A stretch of 64,000 nt of DNA from assembly GCA_963734575.1 (NCBI GenBank), contig CAVTHT010000015.1:124001-188000 (forward strand), read 5' to 3'. A model generated the notes under the pieces. The model was given only the letters and a program-made list of their open reading frames with translations, was not told the origin of the DNA and did not search any database. The position numbers and the translations under genes are program-made. Origin of the DNA: CAIWHR01 sp963734575 (GTDB lineage: Bacteria > Pseudomonadota > Gammaproteobacteria > Burkholderiales > Casimicrobiaceae). Position 1 is the stretch's first letter; each line of letters starts with the position of its first letter. Below, in pieces: positions 21,178 through 29,688 of the stretch.

Positions 21178-22005
21178 ATGAGCGACATCGCGTTTCGCAA
21201 CGTCAGCCGCGTGTTCCAGCGCGACGGCAAGGACTTCCTGACCCTCGACGGCGTCAGCTTCGAAGTGCGCGACCGCGAGTTCGTCGCGATCGTCGGTCCC
21301 TCCGGCTGCGGCAAGACCACCTGCCTGCGCATGGCCGCGGGGCTCGAGTTCCCGACTTCCGGCACGGTCGTGGTCGGCGGACGTCCCGTCACGCAGCCCG
21401 GACCGGATCGCGCCGTCGTATTCCAGCAGTTCGCGCTCTTTCCCTGGAAGACCGTCTACGAGAACATCGAGTTCGGCCTGCGCAGCAAGGGGGCCGACGC
21501 CGCCGCGCGACGCGAGCGCATCGCGCGCCAGGTCGAGCTGATGGGACTGCAGGGCTACGAGTCCGCGTATCCACACCAGCTCTCCGGAGGGATGCAGCAG
21601 CGGGTCGCGATCGCGCGCAGCTACGTGCTCGATCCCGACGTGCTGCTGATGGACGAGCCCTTCGGCGCGCTCGATGCGCAAACCCGGGTCGTCATGCAGG
21701 AGGAGCTCATCAAGCTCTCGCGCGTCAATCCGCGCACGGTGCTGTTCATCACCCACGCGGTGGACGAGGCGGTCTATCTCGCGGACCGCGTCGTGGTCAT
21801 GACACGCCGGCCGGGCACCATCCGTGAAATCATCGACGTCGCGCCGGTGCGCGCCGCCGAGCATTGGGACCGCTTTGATCGCACGGAGGAGGTCATGGAC
21901 CAGGCCTCGTTCGTGCACCTGCGCACCCACATCTGGAGACTGCTGCGCGGCGAGCAGCAGCCCGAGGCCGAAGCGCTGACATCCACAGGAGGAGGCACAG
22001 CATGA
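21178..22005 (+). CDS. ABC transporter ATPase (nitrate/sulfonate/taurine type)
   Basis: This intact 275-residue ATPase belongs to the SsuB/TauB/NrtD subfamily. It shows Walker A (GPSGCGKTT, residues about 41-49), the Q-loop (FQQFALFPWKTV), the signature LSGGMQQR, Walker B (VLLMDEPFGALD) and the H-loop (LFITHAVDEAVYL). It powers import by the two permeases downstream. Its stop overlaps the binding-protein ATG (ATGA). It is in the LacI-controlled operon, so the imported compound is probably the substrate of the three upstream dehydrogenases. Confidence 0.95.
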   Translation: MSDIAFRNVSRVFQRDGKDFLTLDGVSFEVRDREFVAIVGPSGCGKTTCLRMAAGLEFPTSGTVVVGGRPVTQPGPDRAVVFQQFALFPWKTVYENIEFGLRSKGADAAARRERIARQVELMGLQGYESAYPHQLSGGMQQRVAIARSYVLDPDVLLMDEPFGALDAQTRVVMQEELIKLSRVNPRTVLFITHAVDEAVYLADRVVVMTRRPGTIREIIDVAPVRAAEHWDRFDRTEEVMDQASFVHLRTHIWRLLRGEQQPEAEALTSTGGGTA

Positions 22006-23047
22006 AGAAGCAGATCGCGGCACTCGCAGCAGCCATGGTCGTCGTTTTCGGGACGTCCGCCGTCCGGGCGCAACAGACCGAGATCAAGATCAGCTACCAG
22101 CCGGCGCTCTATTGGGCGCTGCCGTTCTACATCGCCGCGGAGAAGGGCTGGTACGGCGAGCTCGGCCTCAAGCCCGTGTTCAGCACGTTCCCGGCAGGCG
22201 TGCCGCAGATCGCGGCATCGGCATCGAAGTCCTGGGACGTGGGCGGGACGGGCTCGGTGCCGGCGGTGCTGGGTGCCGCGCGCTACAACCTGCTGACCAT
22301 CGGCATCACGAACGACGAATCGTATGGCAATGCCCTGCTCGCCACGGCGAAGACGGCCGACGGCTTCATGAAGAACCCGGCGTCGATCAAGGGCCAGACG
22401 ATCGTGCTGACGGCGAACTCCACCGGCGACTACGCCGTGCAGTCGTGCCTTGCCAAATGGGGTCTCAAGAAGTCGGACGTGACGATCAAGAGCATGGGGC
22501 AGGCGGAGATCATCTCGGCGATGTCGAGCGGCAATGCGGATCTCGGCGGCCTGTGGGCGCCCAACATCTACACCATGGAGGAGAAGACCGGAGCGAAGCT
22601 CATCTGCTCCGGGCGCGATGCCGGCGCCGCCGTGCCGGGCGCGCTGGTGGTGCGCGCCGACTATGCCAAGGAGCAGCCGCAAAACGTCGCCAAGTTCCTC
22701 GCGGTGTACCTGCGCGCCTGGAAATGGATGAACGCGCACCAGCCCGAAGCGATCGCGATGATGAAGACATTCTACGAGCAGGGCGGGGTGACGATCAGCG
22801 CGGCGTCGATGAAGAAGGAGTTCGACACCCGGCCCACGTTCGACCTCGCGGGGCAGCTCAGGATCATGCAGCGCAGCGGGGCGGCGCGTCCGAGGTGGAC
22901 GGCTGGCTGACGAAGATCGGCGACTTCATGAAGGTCAATGGCACGTTCCCCGAAGCGCCCGCCGTGAGCAAGTACGTCAGCGACGAGTATCTGCGCATGG
23001 TGGATCGCGACCCGAAGCTCAAGGAGTTCGCCAACCGCGCCGACTGA
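22002..23047 (+). CDS. ABC transporter substrate-binding protein (SsuA/TauA-like), one frameshift
   Basis: This periplasmic binding protein of about 347 residues has a clear Sec signal peptide (MKKQIAALAAAMVVVFGTS..., cleaved near AVRAQQ). The mature part matches the NMT1/SsuA fold: YQPALYWALPFYIAAEKGW, AASKSWDVGGTGSVPAVLGA and MSSGNADLGGLWAPN. Near 22880 the frame changes by a net two bases in a GGGGCGGCG run; the corrected sequence reads through SEVDGWLTKIGDFMKVNG to the stop at 23047. It should bind a small anionic compound such as a sulfonate, but the ligand is not evident from sequence. Confidence 0.88.
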
Positions 23048-23050
23048 AGC

Positions 23051-23830
23051 GTGGTCCGCAGGCACGACCGCCGGCCCTTGTGGGTCGGCGCGGCGACCTT
23101 CGTTGCGCTGTTCGCGGCGTGGTACGCGCTCACCACGCTGACCGGGGCGATCAGCCCCGGCCGCTTTCCGTCACCGGGGGAGTCCTGGGACGCCCTGCGC
23201 CAGATCACGGTGACGGGATACGCGGACGCGCGCCTGCTCGAGCACGTGTTGCATAGCGCGAAGCTGGTCCTGCTTGGCTTCGGCGCAGCGGTGGCGGTCG
23301 GCGTTCCGCTGGGACTCGCGATGGGCTGGAGCCGCTCCTTCGAGGCCTTCATCAACCCGGCCTTTCTGCTGATCCGACCGATCCCGCCGCTGGCGTGGAT
23401 TCCCCTCGCCATCGTTTGGCTCGGGCTCGGTGACGCCGCGAAAGTGCTGGTGATCTGGTTCGCGGCGTTCGTGCCCGTGGTCATCAACAGCTACAGCGGC
23501 GTGCGGACCATCGAGCCGCATCTGATCGAAGCCGCGCGCATGCTGGGCGTGCCACGGCACATGCTGGTGCGCGAGGTGCTCGTCCCCGGCGCGTTGCCGA
23601 TGATCTTCACCGGGCTGCGCCTGTCGCTGCAGGCGTGCTGGACCACCCTGGTGGCCGCGGAGCTGATCGGCGCGATCGCGGGCCTGGGCCACGTCCTGTC
23701 CCAATCGTCGCTGGACATCTTCCCGGCGATGATCGTGGTCGGCATGGCCGCCGTAGCAGTCGCCGGCGCTGCCATGACGGCGCTGCTCGGCGTTCTCGAG
23801 CGACGCGCGATGCCATGGCGCAGGGTCTGA
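23051..23830 (+). CDS. ABC transporter permease 1 (SsuC/TauC family)
   Basis: This 259-residue inner-membrane permease of the BPD-transport family has about six helices and the cytoplasmic EAA loop (EAARMLGVPRHMLVREVLVPGALP). It starts with GTG four bases after the binding-protein stop and its TGA overlaps the next ATG. It probably forms a heterodimer with permease 2, since the operon has two permeases but only one ATPase and one binding protein. Confidence 0.92.
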   Translation: MVRRHDRRPLWVGAATFVALFAAWYALTTLTGAISPGRFPSPGESWDALRQITVTGYADARLLEHVLHSAKLVLLGFGAAVAVGVPLGLAMGWSRSFEAFINPAFLLIRPIPPLAWIPLAIVWLGLGDAAKVLVIWFAAFVPVVINSYSGVRTIEPHLIEAARMLGVPRHMLVREVLVPGALPMIFTGLRLSLQACWTTLVAAELIGAIAGLGHVLSQSSLDIFPAMIVVGMAAVAVAGAAMTALLGVLERRAMPWRRV

Positions 23831-24618
23831 TGCCGGGCGCCGCGCACGGGCTGCCACTGCCGCGGCTGATCGTGCTGTCGATCGCGGGCGCGGCATCGTT
23901 CCTCGGCGTGTGGTGGCTGATCGCCGCGAGCGGATGGGTGGCACCGCAATTCCTGCCGTCGCCCTTCGAGGTGGTCGACAAGTTCGTTGCCCTGACGCGC
24001 ACGCCCTTCGTGGGCTATACGCTCCAGCAGCACCTCGCCTCGAGCTTCGGCCGCTTCGCGATGGGCTTCGGACTTGCGGCGATCATCGGCGTGCCGCTGG
24101 GGCTGATGATGGGCTGGTTCCGCTGGCTCGACGCCATCGTGAGCCCCGTCTTCGATGCATTGCGCTTCGTCGCCCCGATCGCCTGGGTGCCCTTTGCCGC
24201 GCTGTGGTTCGGCACGGGCATCGGCGGTCCGGTGCTGATCATCTTCAGCGGCGCATTCCCGCCGTGTCTCATCAATGCCTACCGCGGCGCCAAGTACGTC
24301 GAGCCGCGCTTCATCGAAGCCGCGCAGACGCTCGGTGCGAGCCACTGGCGGATGATCACGGAAGTGCTCCTGCCCGCATCGGTGCCTTCGATCGTGGCGG
24401 GCCTGCGCATCAGCGCGGGTCTGGGATGGCAGTCGCTCGTGGGCGCGGAGCTGATCGTCGCATCGAGCGGCATCGGCTACCTCCTCGTCAAGGGGCAGGC
24501 GAACATCAGCACCTCGATCGTGATGAGCGGCATGATCGCGATCGGCATCGTCGGCTTCGCGATCGATGCGCTGTTGCGGGCCGCCGAGGCCCGCATCCAT
24601 CGCAGGCGCGGGCGCTGA
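23830..24618 (+). CDS. ABC transporter permease 2 (SsuC/TauC family)
   Basis: This 262-residue inner-membrane permease is related to permease 1 and has the same fold and EAA loop (EAAQTLGASHWRMITEVLLPASVP). The start overlaps the previous stop by one base (TGATG). It is the last gene of the LacI-controlled operon; about 95 bases follow before the convergent SIR2-SLOG gene. Two distinct permeases suggest a heteromeric membrane domain, which is unusual for this transporter class, where one permease gene normally forms a homodimer. Confidence 0.92.
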   Translation: MPGAAHGLPLPRLIVLSIAGAASFLGVWWLIAASGWVAPQFLPSPFEVVDKFVALTRTPFVGYTLQQHLASSFGRFAMGFGLAAIIGVPLGLMMGWFRWLDAIVSPVFDALRFVAPIAWVPFAALWFGTGIGGPVLIIFSGAFPPCLINAYRGAKYVEPRFIEAAQTLGASHWRMITEVLLPASVPSIVAGLRISAGLGWQSLVGAELIVASSGIGYLLVKGQANISTSIVMSGMIAIGIVGFAIDALLRAAEARIHRRRGR

Positions 24619-24712
24619 CGCGCACTGCGCGCCGGCCACGGCGCGCGACAGGCATGCATGGACAGCGTCGCGGCGCGCGCCCGCCTGCCGGCATTGGCAC
24701 GTCCGTGGCGCG

Positions 24713-26179
24713 TTACCGTTCGCCCTCGGTGGCGGGGATTGTCCCGTCCGAGATCTTCTGCATGATCTCGAATACCGTGTCGAGGATCCGCTCGTTCGAG
24801 AGGGTTTCGTCGTTGAGCCGGTGGAGGAGCGCCTGCCGCTCCGCGGCGTCCGCGATGGGCCAGGTGCAGTTCCCCGCCACGCGCGTCCAGATCTCGCGCG
24901 CAGCGAAGCCCGTGGCGCCGATGGGAATGATGACCTTGTTCATCGCCTGGGCGATCGCGTACTCCTCCAGCACACCCTTGGAGACCGGATGCGTGCGGCT
25001 CGTCCCCGCGACGATCACGACGAAGCCCGACAACCCGATCATGTCTTCACGGTAGGTGCGATTGAATGTCTCTTCGCTCAGGTTGGGAGGCAGGCTCCGC
25101 GGAAAGGGCCGAAGGAGCAGCTTCTTCTCGATGCGCGAGCGCTTCGCCTCGTATAGCTTGAGCAGCGCGCCCTTGACGACCGACTCGCCGATGTTCAGGC
25201 CGAATCCGCTCACCAGCCGGTAGTTCCGCGCGACCAGCCGCTCCCCGAGGGAAGTGCACAGGTCGCGCATTCTCTGCTCGCCGAACGAGCCGAATTCGTG
25301 GGCGCTGCCGGAGACGAAGACGTTCTGCTGGGAATAACGCTCCTCGATCGAGGCAAGCACGTCTGCCACTTCGCTGTACTCGTCGACGAGCAGCGCCTGG
25401 ATGCTGTAGCGCTGCAGGTCCTCGATCTGCAGCTTCTGCTTGTTGAGCTCGTAGGCGAATCGCCTCTGCGCCTCGGCTTCCTCCAGGTGCCAGTTGAGGC
25501 GCGCCCGGCGCAGGATGGCGTAATGCTCCCGCTTGCTGTCCTCCAGCAACGAACGAAGGTGCCCGAGCATGTAATCGAGATTGGGATCGCTGAAGCTGAA
25601 GCCCAGGAAGAGGAACGTCCGGCTCAGCAGGTCGCCTTCGAGCGTGTTCTGGAAGATGGGGTGACTCTTGGCATAGCGCTCGTAGTCGTCCTTGCAGATG
25701 ACCACCTCGTCGGGTCGCGCCATGTCGCCGTGCATCTTGTAGAGGACGGCGTCGCGTCCCTTCTTGTGGGTGGCGATGTCCTTGTCGCGAACCTTGACGT
25801 CGACGTTGCGCCCCGCATCGCGCAGTGCATGCTCGAGGACCTGGTCGAAGTTCGTCGTCCAGATGGTTGCGACCGGCAGGCGGGCGATGATCTGATGATT
25901 GCGGGTGAGCGACGTCGGCTTGTCGAATTCGTCCTTGATGATCTGGTTGAGCAGCGACCGGTCCCGGCTGCGCCGATTGAGATAGTACTGAGCCACCGCG
26001 ACGAGGTCGTGCTCACGGTCGATATCGAGGCCGAGCTCCCTCGCGCAGGTCCGTAGGAGCTCCTTCCAGTCGACGAAGCCGGCGGGCCGCGACAGGCCGG
26101 CGCCGATGAACAGGGCGGCGTCGCCCTCGTGCAGGGCGCCTACGAAGTTGTCGACCAGGCGCTCGCGCTGGATGGACAT
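24713..26179 (-). CDS. thsA: ThsA-like SIR2-SLOG immune NADase
   Basis: This intact 488-residue protein has the two-domain layout of the Thoeris effector ThsA. Residues about 15-280 are a SIR2 NADase domain: LFIGAGLS (23-30), TTNFD with Asn110 and KMHGD with His150, spaced like the catalytic pair of characterised ThsA. Residues about 285-480 are a C-terminal SLOG (STALD) sensor: NVFVSGSA, LVSGFGLNIG, YREDM (Arg377) and SKGVLEE (Lys401). The last two lie where ThsA binds its cyclic-ADP-ribose-isomer signal. Known ThsA degrades NAD+ after a TIR protein (ThsB) makes that signal on infection. No TIR gene is present in this window; the upstream gene on the same strand is the lipase-CHAT fusion, 146 bases away. 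Family assignment is strong; partner and trigger are unknown. Confidence 0.9.
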   Translation of the reverse strand: MSIQRERLVDNFVGALHEGDAALFIGAGLSRPAGFVDWKELLRTCARELGLDIDREHDLVAVAQYYLNRRSRDRSLLNQIIKDEFDKPTSLTRNHQIIARLPVATIWTTNFDQVLEHALRDAGRNVDVKVRDKDIATHKKGRDAVLYKMHGDMARPDEVVICKDDYERYAKSHPIFQNTLEGDLLSRTFLFLGFSFSDPNLDYMLGHLRSLLEDSKREHYAILRRARLNWHLEEAEAQRRFAYELNKQKLQIEDLQRYSIQALLVDEYSEVADVLASIEERYSQQNVFVSGSAHEFGSFGEQRMRDLCTSLGERLVARNYRLVSGFGLNIGESVVKGALLKLYEAKRSRIEKKLLLRPFPRSLPPNLSEETFNRTYREDMIGLSGFVVIVAGTSRTHPVSKGVLEEYAIAQAMNKVIIPIGATGFAAREIWTRVAGNCTWPIADAAERQALLHRLNDETLSNERILDTVFEIMQKISDGTIPATEGER

Positions 26180-26325
26180 TCAATGCCTCCGGCCGCCGTC
26201 GCCCCTGCCTGGCGGCTTGCCGTCGTCGCGCTGCGCGCTCGCGCGTCGGGCCTCTTCGGGGCGAATGGACCCGTTCGGCGCGGTGGGGCGGCAATGCAGC
26301 ATGCGGATCTTCACATCGGTGCGCG

Positions 26326-29300
26326 TCAACGACGATTGCCGCCGTCGTGCCGGCGGAGCAGCGTATCGCCGGGGTTGCCATAGAGCTGGTACGCCCCCCA
26401 CGTCGACTCGATCTGTTCGCCGAATACCACCTGGCGTGCCTCCTGCACGGCCGTGCCGAGCTCGACCCTGGCAAGCAGTCGTTCGTAGAAGGCCTTGGCC
26501 ATGGTCACGGCCTGCGTGTCGTCCACCGGCCAGCCGGTGCCGAGGTAATTGGCGACGCCACGCTCCAGGAACGCCTCGGCCACGCTCGCGACGCTCCGCC
26601 CGAGGTCCTGCAGGCCGGTTGCAGGGCCTTCGTGGAGCACGCCGGAGAAGCATGCATTCGCGAAGACCAGCCGCGGCACCCTGCGGGCGCGAAAGATGTC
26701 GCGTGCACACAGGACACGATCGTGACCGAAGATCCATCCGGACGCGGACGGGTCGTTCGCGTCGTAGTCGCCGTGGCCGGAGAAATGGACGATGTCGAAA
26801 TCGCCCGACAGCAGAAGCGCCAGGATCTCGATCGGATCGCATTCGCCGGCGCCGATGCGCTCCTCGACCTCGAGATCGACGCGGGTCCCGTCGACGATGC
26901 GGCCGTTGGCGCGCTTGAGGAGCTGGACGACCTGCCGCCCCTCGGTGCGCGCGCCGGGCAGCTGGAGCTGCCGCTCCGGCGCCGGGTCGGCGATGACGAG
27001 CACACGAAGCTTGTCGTTGAGCATCGGACTCATGCCCGGCGCCGCGGACAGCAGGGTCTTGAATTGCCGCGACAGCCCGAGGTCGGTGCCGAGCCATGCG
27101 AGACCGGCCGTCTCGCTCCGGCCGGCGAAGCACGCCATCTCCCAGGGAAACGCCGCAGTGGTCGAATCCACCACCAGCCTCACGGGGTACGGCCCATCCA
27201 GCAACTGCTGGAAGTCCTCCGGCACGAGATACGTGTAGAGGAGGCGCCCGAAGCGCTCCTGCTCGTCACGCGTCCTCGCGTTGCGCAGCGCCTCCGCGGC
27301 TTCGCGCGCGTTGCGAAGGTCCACCGGAACCTCGCGCACCGGGACGACCGCACTTCTCGTGAGCGCGGAAAACCGCAGCACGCTGCGTGCTTCGTCGCAC
27401 TCCACCGTGATGCGCACTTCCTCGAACCCGTTGGCGCGAGGGGTTGCGGCGCTCGCGCGCCTCCTGGTCGTCGCGCGGGCGGTCGCGGTGGCGCTGTTGG
27501 CGCGCTTCCGATCGGCGGGCGCAACCGGTCCGACCTGAAGGTTCACGGCGGTGAGCCCGCCTCGCTCGGCAAGCGCACGCGCACGTTCGATCAGGCCGAA
27601 GAACCGATCGGGATCGCGTTCGATCAGCACCACGCGCGCAAGCGGTACCGCCTTGCCGCCCATCTGCTCACGCAGTTCGGCGAGGCCCACGCCCAGGCCC
27701 TCGAGCATCTCCCGCAATGCGGTGTCGCGATCGAGGGCACCTTCGCCGGCGCCGACGAGCACGCTCGCGAGCATCGGCACGCCGAGTGCCCCTGCGCCGA
27801 GGGCCACGTTGGCCATCAGTCGTCGCAGCGAAGCCGGACTGAACTGGCCGTAGTCACCCATGCCGGCGACGACCACGGCTTCGGCGCCGAGCGCGCCGTG
27901 CGTCGGCACGAAAAACGTCTCGCCCAGATGCCCCGAGATCATGCCGTGCCGGACGGCGCGGGTGATCCAGCCGCCGAGGGCGCGGTCGATCGCGCCGATG
28001 GCGTTGACGGGTTGCACGCCGCGGTAATGCCCGACCACCACCACCGGGGCCTTGACCGTGGTGACGTCGCCGAAGCGCACCGTGAGCTCGAGGTCCACCG
28101 GCCGGATCCCCGCGGCATCGCGACGGGCGCGCGCCGAGGCCTCGGCCGCGCCGGGAAGCGGCTTCGACAGCGAACGGGCGTTGGTGCCGAGCGCAGCCTT
28201 CACCAGCGCGTCGGCCGCGAAGCGCTGCTCCTCCACGGTGACGCTGTCGGGGCCCTCCGGTCCGCGTGCCTTGTTGGCGATGCGCTCGAGTTCCTCCATC
28301 AGGCGGCGATCCGCGGCGGTGCGGTAGTCGCGCAGCTTCGGCTCCGTGACGGCGCGGGAGCGCAGCAGGGTCGTGGAAAGCTCGTCCGTGGACCCGGTCT
28401 CGAGGATCTCGTCGACCGCTCGCATGACCTGCTCGTTCCGCGCGAGGTCGCCATGGACCTCTTCCACGTAGTAGACCGGAACCCCCGGCAGAAGGCCCAG
28501 TGCATGCGGCACGCGGCCGTCGCCGTCGTAGCTCAGGCTGTACTCGAACTCGCCGGGCGCGACGATGTTCATCGAGGCGATCGTGGCATTGCGACAGCCT
28601 GCAACGTAGACCATGCGCGTGGCATCGATGGTGGATGCCTGCTCGAGGTCCTTGTAGAACTGGTACGTGCGATTCAGGTGCTGCTGCGATATGCCGGGTG
28701 CCTCGCCCCAGGTATCGCGCTGGTAGAGCACGCCCAGGGCAGGGGGCAGCTTGCCCGGCGCGGGAAGCAGCATGTACGAGCCGAGGAACGTGTTCGTGAT
28801 CGCGAGCAGTTCCGGCATGTTGTGGGCGAGGTCGAGGCGCTCGAGAAGCTCCATCAGCTGATCGCTGCCCGTGAGCACCGGCGGTATCGAGAATGAACCG
28901 TAGTTCGGCGTGCCGAGCATCACGAGCCGGCCGCCACCGGTTAGCTCGCCTTGCCGCATCGCCTCCCACAGCTCGGCATGGCGCAGAATGAAATTGCGTG
29001 CAACCAGACCACCCATCGAATGGGCGACGAGGTGCACGGCCTGACCGGGAAACACGCGCCCGATGAGCTCGGCGAGCCCGTCTGCCGCCTCGTCGATGTC
29101 CCGCCGCCAGTCGTAGGCGTAGGGCTCGACGTTCCAGCGGGCCCGCAGCGAGAGGACAGCCTTCGCGTAATACTTCTGGTTGACGCGGGTCGCCTGCACC
29201 TTGAGACGCGGGTCGGCTTCGCTTTTCGCGTCCGCGTTCAGACGCAACTGGCCCATGCGCCCGGCCATGATGCGCATGACGTTGACCCACACGCCGTCGG

Positions 29301-29586
29301 CGTCCCCCTTGGGATCGACCACCGCCAGATCGGCGCCGGTGATGCCGTGCAGGAAGACGACGTTGCCGAGCGTCGGGGAGCGCGAGCGCACGAGGCGTGC
29401 ATGCTCAGCGAGACGGCGCAGATCGTCCTGCTCGGCCGGATCGAAGAGCACGTCGAGCTGGCGCTGCGCGGGACTGCGCGTGCCGCCTGTGCCTCCCGAC
29501 CGGAGCAGTGCGTCCTCGAGCGCATCCCATTCATCGTGCCCGGATACGATCGTTCGCGGCCTGGGGGAGACACGGCGCTTTGCCAT
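26326..29586 (-). CDS. Lipase / macro-like / CHAT-protease fusion protein
   Basis: This intact 1,086-residue protein fuses three modules. Residues about 70-400 are an LCAT/PGAP1-like alpha/beta hydrolase with a complete predicted triad: Ser190 in AHSMGG, Asp356 in DGDGRVP and His378 in EEVHGD. Residues about 500-690 resemble the macro-like N-terminal domain of M17 leucine aminopeptidases (VVVGHYRGVQPVNAIGAID, then GETFFVPTHG and VVVAGMGDYG). Residues about 725-1080 are a caspase-like CHAT protease with His938 in HFSGHGD, Cys979 in FANACFSG and the typical FPWEM segment. A Ser/Thr/Ala/Arg linker (about 690-718) joins the last two. There is no signal peptide or transmembrane helix. CHAT proteases and PGAP1/LCAT-like hydrolases are both known effectors of bacterial conflict systems, but this combination in one chain is striking. 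It lies upstream of the ThsA-like gene and divergent from SIR2-STAND. Confidence 0.9.
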   Translation of the reverse strand: MAKRRVSPRPRTIVSGHDEWDALEDALLRSGGTGGTRSPAQRQLDVLFDPAEQDDLRRLAEHARLVRSRSPTLGNVVFLHGITGADLAVVDPKGDADGVWVNVMRIMAGRMGQLRLNADAKSEADPRLKVQATRVNQKYYAKAVLSLRARWNVEPYAYDWRRDIDEAADGLAELIGRVFPGQAVHLVAHSMGGLVARNFILRHAELWEAMRQGELTGGGRLVMLGTPNYGSFSIPPVLTGSDQLMELLERLDLAHNMPELLAITNTFLGSYMLLPAPGKLPPALGVLYQRDTWGEAPGISQQHLNRTYQFYKDLEQASTIDATRMVYVAGCRNATIASMNIVAPGEFEYSLSYDGDGRVPHALGLLPGVPVYYVEEVHGDLARNEQVMRAVDEILETGSTDELSTTLLRSRAVTEPKLRDYRTAADRRLMEELERIANKARGPEGPDSVTVEEQRFAADALVKAALGTNARSLSKPLPGAAEASARARRDAAGIRPVDLELTVRFGDVTTVKAPVVVVGHYRGVQPVNAIGAIDRALGGWITRAVRHGMISGHLGETFFVPTHGALGAEAVVVAGMGDYGQFSPASLRRLMANVALGAGALGVPMLASVLVGAGEGALDRDTALREMLEGLGVGLAELREQMGGKAVPLARVVLIERDPDRFFGLIERARALAERGGLTAVNLQVGPVAPADRKRANSATATARATTRRRASAATPRANGFEEVRITVECDEARSVLRFSALTRSAVVPVREVPVDLRNAREAAEALRNARTRDEQERFGRLLYTYLVPEDFQQLLDGPYPVRLVVDSTTAAFPWEMACFAGRSETAGLAWLGTDLGLSRQFKTLLSAAPGMSPMLNDKLRVLVIADPAPERQLQLPGARTEGRQVVQLLKRANGRIVDGTRVDLEVEERIGAGECDPIEILALLLSGDFDIVHFSGHGDYDANDPSASGWIFGHDRVLCARDIFRARRVPRLVFANACFSGVLHEGPATGLQDLGRSVASVAEAFLERGVANYLGTGWPVDDTQAVTMAKAFYERLLARVELGTAVQEARQVVFGEQIESTWGAYQLYGNPGDTLLRRHDGGNRR

Positions 29587-29617
29587 CGCGGAACTCCTCG
29601 TTCAGGCCGGGCAACGG

Positions 29618-29648
29618 TTGCACGGTACGCAGATCGGGAGCCTAGAAT
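29618..29648 (+). promoter_or_regulatory. Possible promoter of the SIR2-STAND operon
   Basis: TAGAAT (29643-29648) matches the -10 consensus at five of six positions and lies 41 bases before the SIR2 ATG. A weak -35 (TTGCAC, 29618-29623) lies 19 bases upstream, longer than ideal. The intergenic region is only 102 bases and must also hold the promoter of the divergent CHAT gene, so the two arms could be co-regulated. Confidence 0.3.
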
Positions 29649-29688
29649 AGTCCGATCCGCGCGCCGCGGGAACGCAGAAGGGACGGCC

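Noticed and set aside
26347..28896. 849-codon plus-strand open frame opposite the lipase-CHAT gene
   Set aside because: Same codon-bias artefact; the minus strand encodes complete hydrolase and protease motifs.
24713..29586. A complete Thoeris system
   Set aside because: Only the ThsA-like protein is present. I found no TIR-domain gene in the window, so calling the locus Thoeris would go beyond the evidence.
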